From positions 12,009,717 to 12,073,716 of the forward strand of contig NC_071330.1 of NCBI RefSeq assembly GCF_010183535.1: a DNA stretch of 64,000 nt, in the 5' to 3' direction. The stretch is from Caenorhabditis remanei (Eukaryota > Nematoda > Chromadorea > Rhabditida > Rhabditidae). Position numbers and translations under genes: made by a program. Below the pieces are notes generated by a model. That model was not told where the DNA came from. It searched no databases and was given only the letters and a program-made list of their open reading frames with translations. Shown piece after piece: positions 23,701 to 35,400 of this stretch; the first letter of the stretch is position 1, and every line of letters begins with the position of its first letter.

Positions 23701-26700
23701 ATGTGCAAACGAATTTCGGCACTTCTGCCAGCCGCCATCGCCTGGATTCTCATCCTCGGATGTTCCGCTTCGTTCTTTTATTTCATTGCACCACAGATTT
23801 GGGGAAAATGGGATTTGTGAGTTGTTTCTCCGGTTTTTCGGTTGAAAAAATTGAAGTTTTTCAAGTTAAACTATGTAATTTCAGTCAAAAAGAGTTTTTT
23901 TTCTAAAAAGTTATCGAGACAGAAAATATTTTACTTTCTCTCTAAAACAAATCATTAAAAAATTAATTGTACATTTTTAAAGTATGTCTAAATACCGTTT
24001 TGAATCAGAAATTATAGTTTTTGAGCTGAAAACTTCATTTTTGGTTTGAAAATTCACGAAAAATGTCTCAAAATCATAAAAATTTCCATCACAAAAGTCG
24101 TAATTTCAGACTAGGTCCACTACTAATCGTCCTCGACGTGCTTCTCTTCATGATGGTTGCCTCGAATCTTCTGATGGCCATGTTACTAGATCCGGCTGTT
24201 CATCCATACGGTTTGCTTTGAAAATCTTTTTTTTAAATAAAAATGTCTTTAATTTCTAGCCATCGGATCAGAAGAACCAACACAAGTCGATGATTTACGT
24301 GCTCCACTGTACAAGAATGTGGATATAAATGGAATTACAGTTAGAATGAAGTGGTGTGTCACATGCAAGTTCTATCGACCGCCACGTTCCAGTCATTGTA
24401 GTGTCTGTAATAGGTGAGTTGAGAAGTTAGTTTTGGCTCCGAATGGAGATAAAAAGCTTTGAAAAATGCCGAAAATCAGTCGATAACATCAGAAATGGAC
24501 GAAAATAATTATAAATTGTCAGAAAATCGTTTTTTTTAAATAAGTTTATACACGGCCAAAGTCTAAAACAATGTAAAAAGCCCAGAAATGGAAAAAAGGC
24601 GAGCCCAAGTGAGCTGAAAAACAGTTGAAAACTATGCAGCGGTGATTAAATTCTTGAAAAAAGGAATGTATCTATTTCATACTTCTAACGGCGGCCCGGC
24701 CACACAAAAATTAAGGTTTTTTGTGAAAAAACGGCAGAAACGCGAAAAATTGAGTTTGGCCAATTTTTTGAAGAACTAATTAATCATCACAGAAATCAGC
24801 TCAAAATTAATAAAATCTGTGATAATTCCGTCAAAATTGTCAAAAAGATGACAAGTTTCCGATTTTTAATCATTTTTGATCCGTTTTTACTTGAAAAAGC
24901 TCAAAATCAGTTGAAAAACTACGAAAATTGTCTCAGTAACAAAAACGAGTGATTCTACACGCTTTTGTCGATTTTTTGCGTTCCTGACTCAATTTTCTTA
25001 ATTTTTCCACTGTATTTGAGCTTTTTCAAGCAAAAACAGATCAAAAATTACTCAAAAATCAGAAATTTGTCATTTTTGAGAAAACTGCCGAGAAATTGCC
25101 AAGAAGTGCTGAAGCAGAAATTTGAAATTGACTCAAAATTGACTATTAATGTTGAAAATGTAATAAGGAAAAACTTAAATAGAAACCAACGAGTACAGTA
25201 AATCACACTTTTTTCAAAAATCCCTTTTTTCCAGATGCATCGAAACCTTCGACCATCACTGCCCATGGGTGCACAATTGTGTTGGAAAAAGGAATTATAG
25301 GTGAGAAATTCCTTTGATTATCTCTCCAAACTCGCTATTCCAGATATTTCTTCTTCTTTCTCTGCAGTCTAAGTATCCATATGCTCTACGTCTTCGGCCT
25401 CTGCTTCACCTATGTTTGGTCTGGATCGTAAGTACCCATAGACTACAGTAATCATCACACCAAATTAGTTTCGATTTAAGAGACACTCAAAACCGCGAAC
25501 ACATTCTCTCGCCACCGTATCTCTGTGCCATCGTCCTACTTGCTCTATGTGCAATTCTCTGTGTTCCAGTCATTGGACTTACCGTATTCCATTTGGTTCT
25601 CGTGGCACGTGGACGGACGACGAATGAACAAGTGACCGGGAAATTCACGTCTGGTTATAATCCATTTACGATTGGATGTTGGGGAAATTGTAAGAGGACA
25701 CTGTGTCATACGCAGTTGCCAACGTAAGTTTTAGAGGTTGTTTCAGACTGAAAACCGATGAAAAAGTTACAGATTCAAATCGCATGTAATGGCGTTCCGA
25801 CGAGAACGGAAGGCCGAACAAGCCCGTCTCGCTAACAGACTACACGGTCCAATCGAAGATCGAAACGCTGTAATCGACGGAGAGAGAGATGCGACAGCAG
25901 TACTGTACGTTCCCGACGGTCGACAAGACGGAAAAATGATTGCTGTTGTGGAGATGGGCGGGACGAAGAGCTCGTTAATCCGAAATCAAAATGCCACATC
26001 ACGGTCGGATAGTCAGAGTAGAATAGTGGAGAGTAATAGTCAATCGGTGTCGATTGGAACAGTTGACGACGATTCGAGACTTGGAAATGGGACGGTCGAG
26101 GAGGCCGATGGGTCGACGTGTAATTTGTTCGAAGTGGAAGGAGGAGGTGAGGATTGAAATCTGAATTATGGAGAGAAAATGGTAGTCGTGGGACATATGG
26201 ATATCCGGACACATACGTAGATAGTTCTTGGGACATCTGGACATTTTATACACAGATAGACGGGAGTGTGAAATTTCATATAGATGAATTTTGAGCACAT
26301 GGATTATTTGGATGTTAAGACACACAGATGGATTGAATTGGCTTTACTCACACGATTAGAAAGTCTGAAATGTCAGGGAAAATTTTTTTCGACCTAGACG
26401 ATCATTGAATTTTACGACTTAAATCAGGCATGTCCGGGAGGTGCGGTTCCCCGCGGTTCTCAACTTCGGACTTCTCAACTGGAGGCACGCTCCGCAACGC
26501 ACGCGACGCGCGCGAGCGCACTGACAGCCGGCCGCGAAATGAGAATTTTCTACGGGTATTTCGTGAATATTATTCATTTTTTTCGCATATATTCTCGAAA
26601 AAACGAACGAAAAAAAGATTTATTAATTTTTTAAACAATATATCACGTTTTGAGTTGAGAATTTATGCGAGAAAAGTGAATGAAACGACTATTACACGAA

Positions 26701-29700
26701 AAACTTGGAAAATACAAAATAATTCGAACAGATTCATGTTTTAAAGGAGGACTGAAGTCATATTTTTTTATTTCAGATTCTGATACTTCAGAAAATTCTG
26801 AACAACTTTCATCATTGGAGCATATGCTAAAAATCGCTCTAAATACCCTAAATTTACGTTTTCCCGGCTCAAAAGGAGCCTAGGTGGAAGAGTTTTCCCA
26901 TGCGAATTTTCGCCCCCGTGTAGTCCTCTCGGACAAAATTATTTCTTTTTATTTCTCGATTTTTCGTTTTCTTGCTTTTTTCAACAAAATTTCGTGTTCT
27001 TGTCAACTTATATCGTAAAAAAGAAGAAAAAACACGAAAATTTGTTGAAAAAAGCAAGAAAACGAAAAATCGAGAAATAAAAATAAATAATTTTGTCCGA
27101 GAGGACTACACGGGGGCAAAAATTCGCGTGGGAAAACTCTTCCATCAAGGCTCCTTTTGAGCCGGGAAAACGTAAATTTAGGGTATTTAGAGCGATTTTT
27201 AGCATATGCTCCAATGATGAAAGTTGTTCAGAATTTTCTGAAGTATCGGAATCTGAAATAAAAAAATATGACTTCAGTCCTCCTTTAAAGACAATTATAA
27301 GGTTGATAAGATAATTTTGGACAAAAACATATATAATACACTTTAAAAATAGAGGAAAAACACATATTTTCATCATTAAAAGAACGAGTTAACGGAAACA
27401 CCCAAAAATTGAACATCAAGCAATAAAAAATGGAGTTCAGAGTGAAGGCGATCAGAAAATAACGATAACAAAAGACGTTGAACACATGTCTTTCGCTATT
27501 TCGAGGTTCATTTACAAGGGACAGCCTCGTAATTATCTGAAAACTGAACGCCGGTCTTCAAAGGCACTACCTTTCAATTTCTTAAAATATCTGCTAAAAT
27601 TACACCGCGGAGCGACGATGATGGGGACAGATACTCAACCACTTCCATACCTTTTACTACTTTTTTCATTATGTCTCATTCTTTACTGATAATAACTCAT
27701 TGACTACACTCGGCTCTTCAAATCCGTTTGGTTCATTACCTGTAAGTACTATTTGCCTATAACCTAATGACTAATCTCAGATAGAAGGGAAGTTTTGTGA
27801 GAGGCAAATAATGATTTGCAAAGTGAAATTTCTCATGATGAATACAACATTTTCATATATCTTTAAAACCAAAATGCTAATATTTTTATACAATAGTTTT
27901 CGAAGAATTGTAGACTCTGATCTTTCTTTAACTAGGAAAAGTAGATAGTTTACTATCTCTCTTTCCTAGATAAATTTTTTTCTTTCCCGCAAGTCAGTGC
28001 TATTTTTTAGTATTTTACATAAAACATCAGAATCTCAAACAAAAGGATCCCAACGTCCAAACGAGATCATCGCAGACGACCTAGAGGTATAATGGATCCG
28101 TATGAAACAACTTTCAGGTGCCCTCTTCAAGTTGGGAGTGGCGAGCTTTGACAGCGGGTTATGTCATGTCGAAGAGTTCTGAAACTTATCAATCGGATTG
28201 AACCGAATCAGTGTTCCATTTGAACCAAACGGATTTGAAGAGCCGAGTGTAGTCAATGAGTTATTATCAGTAAAGAATGAGACATAATGAAAAAAGTAGT
28301 AAAAGGTATGGAAGTGGTTGAGTATCTGTCCCCATCATCGTCGCTCCGCGGTGTAATTTTAGCAGATATTTTAAGAAATTGAAAGGTAGTGCCTTTGAAG
28401 ACCGGCGTTCAGTTTTCAGATAATTACGAGGCTGTCCCTTGTAAATGAACCTCGAAATAGCGAAAGACATGTGTTCAACGTCTTTTGTTATCGTTATTTT
28501 CTGATCGCCTTCACTCTGAACTCCATTTTTTATTGCTTGATGTTCAATTTTTGGGTGTTTCCGTTAACTCGTTCTTTTAATGATGAAAATATGTGTTTTT
28601 CCTCTATTTTTAAAGTGTATTATATATGTTTTTGTCCAAAATTATCTTATCAACCTTTATAATTGTCTTTAAAACATAAATCTGTTCGAATTATTTTGTA
28701 TTTTCCAAGTTTTTCGTGTAATAGTCGTTTCATTCACTTTTCTCGCATAAATTCTCAACTCAAAACGTGATATATTGTTTAAAAAATTAATAAATCTTTT
28801 TTTCGTTCGTTTTTTCGAGAATATATGCGAAAAAAATGAATAATATTCACGAAATACCCGTAGAAAATTCTCATTTCGCGGCCGGCTGTCAGTGCGCTCG
28901 CGCGCGTCGCGTGCGTTGCGGAGCGTGCCTCCAGTTGAGAAGTCCGAAGTTGAGGTGCGGTCGTAACCTCATACCCGGACATGCCTGACTTAAATACCGT
29001 TTTAAGCTTTTTTCGACCTTAAAAAAGTCTGCAATTTCAAACTAAAAAACAGGAATAGATACTTTTTACAAGTTCGCACTCTGAAAAAGCAAGGATTCCA
29101 GAATCTGGCCGACTAATCTGGAGGACCTCATACCCTAGTTTCGAATAAAATAATTGTTGAGACGACTGAATTCATATAAGTAGCAATCTATCCACAAATG
29201 CTGGATAAATTAACACAGACAACCTGAAAAACTGGGATGAATCGAACACAGAAATTGACCGAATATCAGAAACCCCAACAATTTCGATTTTTGATTTCGA
29301 AATATCTCTAGCTCCTCCGAAATCTGTTTGATTCGAATTCCCACGTGGCACTATTTCTTCCACGCAGGACCCACAGAAAATTAATGACATTCGACGGCGC
29401 TCTTCTCTTTTTTCTATCTATTTTTGTGCTGTTTTCGGGCTCAGAGACATCTCTCACGCTAAATAAGATAAATTGTCTTGTTTTCTAATTCATGGTTCTA
29501 TGGAGCTTCAGGGTTCGGGAAGCTAGTTAAAGAGGATGTGGGCGTTCGTTTTTTGTGGGAAAAATTGTGGGAAATAGAGGACAAACATACCCAAAGACAG
29601 AGCACATATTCAGACATCTGGATACACAGACACACAGAAGAACCTGCATTTAAAGTATTAGTTCGGTTCTTGCAACTGCGCTCCACCGAAATGCTCTTGA

Positions 29701-31715
29701 AAAATGTCTCTTTCACTCTGAGTCTCTCAATTTTGCACACAATTTTCTTCTGTTTCGGTAGAGCGCGGTTGTTAGAAAAAGTGGGCCGTGCTAATATTTT
29801 AAACCATTAACTTCTTTTTTCCAGGTACACCCCGACCGAACTCTTCCCTCCGAAGTGCCCGTGTACACGATGAGACGTCGACACCACGTACAACAACTCA
29901 TCAATCGTATGAGGAGGCACTCGAAGAGGCTCTTCATTCATCTCCATCCAAAGAGACTGTCGAATCATCACCGAATCGGACGACGACACCTTCCGGTCGG
30001 ACGTCTTCAAGGTCGACGGCGACGTCGCCAACATCACCGACGGGTGGACCCGGTGGAAGTGAGTTTTAGTTTGGATTTGATGTCGAGATGCATGGATAGA
30101 GCTAGAATTCGGAAACATCGGGAATAACTGGATGGTCAGGGGACATCCGGACACTTTTACAGACATCCGGACACACAGATAATCAAGCAGACATCTATAA
30201 CTGCAAATAAACAGACATCTGGACATCTGGATCAGGGCTGTACGAAAAAAAATTTCGTCAAAATTTTTCGGAGTTTTTTCGAAAAAACTGTTAATTTCTG
30301 CTGAAATTTTCAAAAATTAAGTTATTTTTCGTTTTTTTCTTGAAATTTTTTCTCTAATTTTGTACTCAAAAACCAGTTTCTGGAGTCTGTCCTTGAAATA
30401 ATTACAGTTTTCATACAAATTCAAGATTTCAGCCTCCGAAAACTGATTCTTTTCAGACAGTTTTCTCGAATTTTTTGGTTTTTCGGTCAAATTTCGATCT
30501 GGAAAACAGACAGATGTTTCGCCTTTATCAGGAACTGTTTGAAAACAGTTAAAAGTTTGCAAAATATGCAATCTTTTAATTTTTTTTTCTCATTTTTCTA
30601 CCCTTTTTTCCACATAAAAATAAAAATAAGATGATCTCTAATGAGGACAAAACGGGGTGATGGGATGTCACTTTCAGAGGTCAAATTTCAATTTCTCTTC
30701 TTTTTTCGAGTTTTTTTTCTCATGAGTTTCCTTTTTTCTCTAAAAAGGGTAGAAGGAGTAAGGTGATCTCTTGACAAATAGAAATGACTATGAGAGAGTA
30801 CATTCCTGATTCTGAATGAGAAGACGAATGAAATAATGTAATATTTATGATCTTGATGTTCCTGGATAGAAAAGGGCATTTCCGGATCGAAGTCTAACTT
30901 CTGAGAAGCGGAAAAGACGTCGAAGTGACTGAAATTGGCTTTGAAATGTCAAATAAATCCTTCTGAAATCATTGAAAACTAGTTTGAAACTTCTTTTCTA
31001 GGAAATTCGTATGGAACATCAGAAAGTTAAGTTTTTATGTGGTTTCAACCTGAAAACGAATGGAAATTTTTTTCGAATTTCCATTTGCCGCCGAATTCCA
31101 GAATTTTCGGATATTTGAGAGATTTCGGTTATCGTTTCATCAAAAAAACTACGAAATTTACTTCGATTTTCCGCAAATCATCAGTTATTATTTGGGATAT
31201 CAAGACATTTGTCGTTATGTACTGTAGAATAAACTATGAATCAAAAAATCTGAAAATTTGAACATCTGGATATATTCTCGGGCTGAAACGCAAGTGCGGT
31301 ATGGGTGTTGTGGGTGGAGCTTAAACTGAAAGTAACGCAGATGAAAAATTCGAGCTGATTCTTGTGTTTCAGTCCGCGAATTTTTCTGAAAATCCTTGGC
31401 CCAACTATATTTCTTTCACATTACATAGATATGATGAGAAAAAAATTCCTGAAAAACTTTTTTTCGACGTTTCGAAAGGCGTTTAAAAAATACATCGTGA
31501 CAACATATATTCCTAGATTCGGACATCTTTTCAAACAGACACACAGATCGACACAGAAATCACCTAACCGCTTCCCGAGTCTTACAGCATCTACCACCGC
31601 GACCACCTCAGCGTCATCAATGATCCTCAACGGATCCACCTCAAAACCACGTGGATTCACGGATGCAGTCCGTCTGGCTGATATGCTTGCTCGAAATCAA
31701 CAGCAACCAGTTTGA
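23701..31715 (+). CDS. dhhc-8: DHHC palmitoyltransferase, ZDHHC5/8 type
   Basis: Nine exons: 23701-23816, 24110-24210, 24260-24413, 25235-25300, 25344-25427, 25481-25723, 25773-26146, 29825-30058, 31588-31715; about 499 aa. It transfers palmitate to protein cysteines at cell membranes. Seen: two N-terminal membrane segments (about 8-30, 40-65), [15 protein letters not shown] (83-97), the Cys-rich domain from C105 with DHHC at 130-133, two more membrane segments (about 147-170, 187-215), the TTxE motif TTNE (220-223) followed by QVTGKF, and NPFT. All of these match mammalian ZDHHC5/8, as does the long Ser/Thr/Arg-rich tail. Exon 6 uses an AAG acceptor (GATTTAAG). Intron 7 (3.7 kb) is mostly the hAT-like palindrome. 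The start matches the short N-terminus of ZDHHC5. The symbol rests on the family and on remembered C. elegans neighbourhood with zig-8. Confidence 0.88.
26425..28987. mobile_element. hAT-like palindromic element, 2.56 kb
   Basis: Terminal inverted repeats CAGGCATGTCCGGG / CCCGGACATGCCTG are flanked by the direct repeat ACTTAAAT (26417-26424 and 28988-28995), an 8-bp target duplication. This and the CAGG-type ends fit the hAT superfamily. Arms are 26425-27735 and 28221-28987 around a unique loop of about 485 bp. The left arm is longer only because it holds a nested insertion. A 67-codon frame occurs once in each arm on opposite strands, as the palindrome demands, and no transposase is seen. 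Located in intron 7 of the palmitoyltransferase gene. Confidence 0.88.
26746..27283. mobile_element. Nested 538-bp palindromic element
   Basis: Ends GGAGGACTGAAG / CTTCAGTCCTCC, flanked by TTTAAA on both sides. It folds over its whole length (arms of about 260 bp, loop near 27010). The right arm of the host palindrome has the uninterrupted site, reading ATGTTTTAAAGAC on the reverse strand, which confirms the borders and the 6-bp duplication. Its insertion came after formation of the host palindrome. Confidence 0.88.
29658..29795. mobile_element. TA-flanked MITE, copy 1
   Basis: About 138 bp between TA dinucleotides, with inner inverted matches CTGCGCTCCACCGAAA / TTTCGGTAGAGCGCGG. It is a close relative, in opposite orientation, of the element at 44612-44748 (shared blocks GAAAAATGTCTCTTT, CTGAGTCTCTCAATTT). 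It lies just before exon 8 of the palmitoyltransferase gene. Confidence 0.75.
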
Positions 31716-32419
31716 CACCATTCACATTTTATTTATGTTTGATATTAGGCATTTTTTTTTCGAATTTTTTGGTTTTTTCTGTAATCCCTGTTGCTTTTTT
31801 TTTACTTCCTGTCTTTGAATTTTCTCATTGAATTTTTGATTTTTACTAGTTTTTTTTTAATTTTCAAAATTTTATACCCCAAGCATTTCTCGTTTACCTC
31901 CTGCCTCTCATTCTCTTTTTAATTGTCTTACTACACAAACGAATCATCACTCCTCAAAAAAAACCCAAAACGATTATCGCTTTATCACTGGTACCACGAC
32001 GTTCTTTTTTCTTGTTTTCTTCTCTGCGTCTCTCTGTTTCTCTTCTCTCTCTTGTAATACTTTGTTCCAGTTTTCTTCTGTCTCATCACAATCCATCATC
32101 ATCTAATACTTTTCCCTCCCCTCTCATCACCGATTATTTTGTATTTATTTTTGTGATTTTGACTTTTTCTTATTTTCTTCCGATTCCCGCTGTGAGTCGA
32201 TGACGACGATTAAAAATGAGTGTCTACATTAAGATTAACTAATTTTTTGTTGTTTTATTTGTTTCTTTTCGTCTCCGATAGAACTCTTCGCCTCGCGCTC
32301 TAAGTTCCGCCCCTTTTTGCGCGCACTCCTTAATCCCGCCCCCTTCCTCTCCACGTTTTGGGACATTTTTACGCGCTTAGGATAGCTGTGACAAGGCTAC
32401 TTGACTTGGAGAAGTAGTT
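31716..32419. other. Intergenic spacer between palmitoyltransferase gene and zig-8
   Basis: T-rich 3' flank followed by a short GC-richer stretch (32280-32360) with a TCTGCGTCTCTCTG motif near 32023. At about 700 bp between two plus-strand genes it is longer than a usual operon gap, so zig-8 probably has its own promoter here. Confidence 0.5.
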
Positions 32420-35400
32420 ATGAATTTCAAGACGATATTCTTGATATTTGGAGTCGTTTTTCGGATTGGTGAGTTTTTGAATCTTTTTTTTTGAAATTTT
32501 TGGAAAAGGTGGATATAAGGAAAAACTTTGCTGGACATTTACGAAACTCTTAATGTAGATTTACGAAAGTCTGGGGTCGATTTACGAGCTCAATATTAAG
32601 GGTTACTGTAATGATCGTAAAATTAAGCACCTATGTGTAGATTTACGCAGTTAACTGTAGATTTAAGAAACTTTAACGAGATACATATAGTGTTGATTTA
32701 CGAGAACTAGTGTCGATTTACGGAGGTTCAAATGTAGATTTACAGAACATGGGTGTCGATTTACGGAATCCCAACTGTAAAGTTACCAGAGTTTGTGTAA
32801 ATTTACGAGGCTTCCGGGTCGATTTACGGTGGTTCAAAAGTAGATTTACAGAATCCAACTGTAAATTTAACATAGTTTGTGTAGATTTACGAGACTTTCG
32901 GGTCGATTTACTCCCGAAAAATTCAAATCCTTCTTGTACATCCCCACTTGAAAACCCAACTAAATTTACATTAGGTACTTGTGTTTAGAAAAAGACCGCC
33001 CGTGTTATCCCCCGAAATAAATCCATCTAATCCTCATTGTCTCCGTGACTAAGCAGCTGGAAGTTCTCCCCTGAATAGAATAAACTACGAGAGTTGCTTC
33101 AATTATGCAAGAGAGAAGCCCCGTCGATGCGTGTAAAAGGACATTTATTGGTGGTAGATATCCACGTGGATAAATGAGGTGGAAACGAGAGAGAGAGAGA
33201 CGCGGAAAAGCTAGATTGTTGTTTTTTCGAAACTACTTTATATCCCAGGTGAATAGAGAAAAGACCACTCTCACCAGGTAGTCTCAATGTGTGTCGGTTA
33301 ATGGGTTTGGAGATGAGAAGAGACTGGCGGAAAGGTAAAGAGCCCCCTTTGAAATATGACAAAGTTTGAGCAGACACCCCGAGACAACCGGACGGTGTCA
33401 TGTTTTGAATGGGGATTAGTGTAGGAGAGGACGTACGGGATGGATGGGAGGGACAGAAGAAAAAAACGACTAGGACACCGAAACTACGAATTAGACAGAA
33501 AGTTAAAAACTAGTAGAAAGAGAGGACGCAGAGAAACGAGACAGTCTGGCTTTTCTGCGCCCTCTCCTCTCTGCCCCCTACCTGAAGACGGTCATCTTTA
33601 AAGCTTTGTATCTCAAAATTCTGAATAGCTATCAAAACATGGTCAACAAGTTAAATGTGTAAAATTTTAAGAGCTATATTTTGATAGTAGATTACTTTGA
33701 ACAGAAAGCTGAGGTTTTTGAGACACAGAGATTTTTAGGTAGTCCAGTTTTTCATTAGTTTTTTTTTTGAACACCCTAACTTTGATGCGATTTATCTCAA
33801 ATTGTAGAGTAGCTAGAGAAAAATTGTTAACCAATAAAATGTGTAGAATTTTAAGGACTATAATTTTGAAGTTACCAACTTTTCTGCAAAATTTCAACTT
33901 TTTGAGTTACGCCTATTGCAACGGAGCATAAGAGACTGTTCACCCTCCACACCGTATTTTTTTTCCCAAAAATTTAATTGGAACGTACTTTTTTCAAAAT
34001 ATCAAATCTGATTACAATTACGGCTTCATAACTCGTTTTAGGATAATTTTCGGACCTGGCTCAAAGCGACTTTTTTCAATTCCCCAAAAATCTGAGTCGA
34101 TGCATTTAAAAATTTCAACTTTTGGAATAAAACCCTTTGATTTTAACGGAATTACGAATATTTTGAGTTTAGTGTAGGTTTACGATCACTTTGTGTAGAT
34201 TTACGGACCACTTGACTCCAATGAAACTCGATTCAAATGCAATCTACGCTTTGTGTTCAAAGAATCTTGTTCCGTGTTCCCCCCGAAAATTTTTGAAAAT
34301 TTTCGATTTACATGGAATGTATTTTGACTGCTACCCCTAAAGTGCTGATTTTTTTTGCTCATTCGATGAGTTTTCTTGAGACAAAGTGGCCCATAAAGGC
34401 TTTTCCTGTGACGTGACCTCGTTTTTGAAAAATTGAGATTTTTCGAAAATGAAATTTTTTCGAAAATTTTTTTTCATTAATTTTTTTCATTATTTTACCG
34501 GATTGTTCAGAAAATGTGCTTTGCACATAATTGTAGCAAATTTTATGTAGTTTTTGACAAAAATATGACACTCATAAAAAAATAATTTTTTGATCCTGAA
34601 AAAGGTAAAAATGTGACACCCTCCAAAAAAAAATTTTTTTTTCGAGGTCTGCAGAGGTGACATACATATGGTAAGAAAGAACAACTCATGGGGATGATTT
34701 TTTCATATAGCACTATAGTTGCTTCCAATTGAAAATTAAGGAAAAAATTGCTCTGAAAATTTTCATTTTTCGAAAAAATGTGACATGTCGGAAATAAGTT
34801 CGAATTTCTAATATTGTCCAAGCTCCCAATTAAATTCAATAAAAATAACATTTTTCAGATTATGTACGACCATTTTCGAACAATGATTCACATCCCTGTT
34901 AACTTCTCTTGTCATAACACTCGTTCAAAAAATGCAAGTTTTCTCATGTGGTGGAAATTCAATTGCTCATAACTCCTCTAAAACTGAAGCAAACTTGCTC
35001 AAAAGCTTAGAACAATCCAAAAACGACTGTTGCTTCACAAAAATCATGATTGGGCTGTTTTTCCAAAAACTATTTTTTTCGATTTTTGATAAGGGGGGAC
35101 CACATGAAATTTTTTTCAGACATTTAACGGTTTTTAGCATTTAGTTTTGTTTATAAACTTGTTTTGAGTTGTTTTCGAAAAAAATTTTTTCAAGATTCTG
35201 AAAAAAATTTCATGTGGTCCCCCCTTATCAAAAATCGAAAAAAATAGTTTTTGGAAAAACAGCCCAATCATGATTTTTGTGAAGCAACAGTCGTTTTTGG
35301 ATTGTTCTAAGCTTTTGAGCAAGTTTGCTTCAGTTTTAGAGGAGTTATGAGCAATTGAATTTCCACCACATGAGAAAACTTGCATTTTTTGAACGAGTGT

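Noticed and set aside
27486..28470. 67-aa hydrophobic frame found twice on opposite strands
   Set aside because: It is present twice only because it lies in both arms of the hAT-like palindrome; no start context or homology.
32710..32988. 92-codon frame with repeated VDLR units
   Set aside because: Translation of the GATTTACG tandem repeat in a zig-8 intron.
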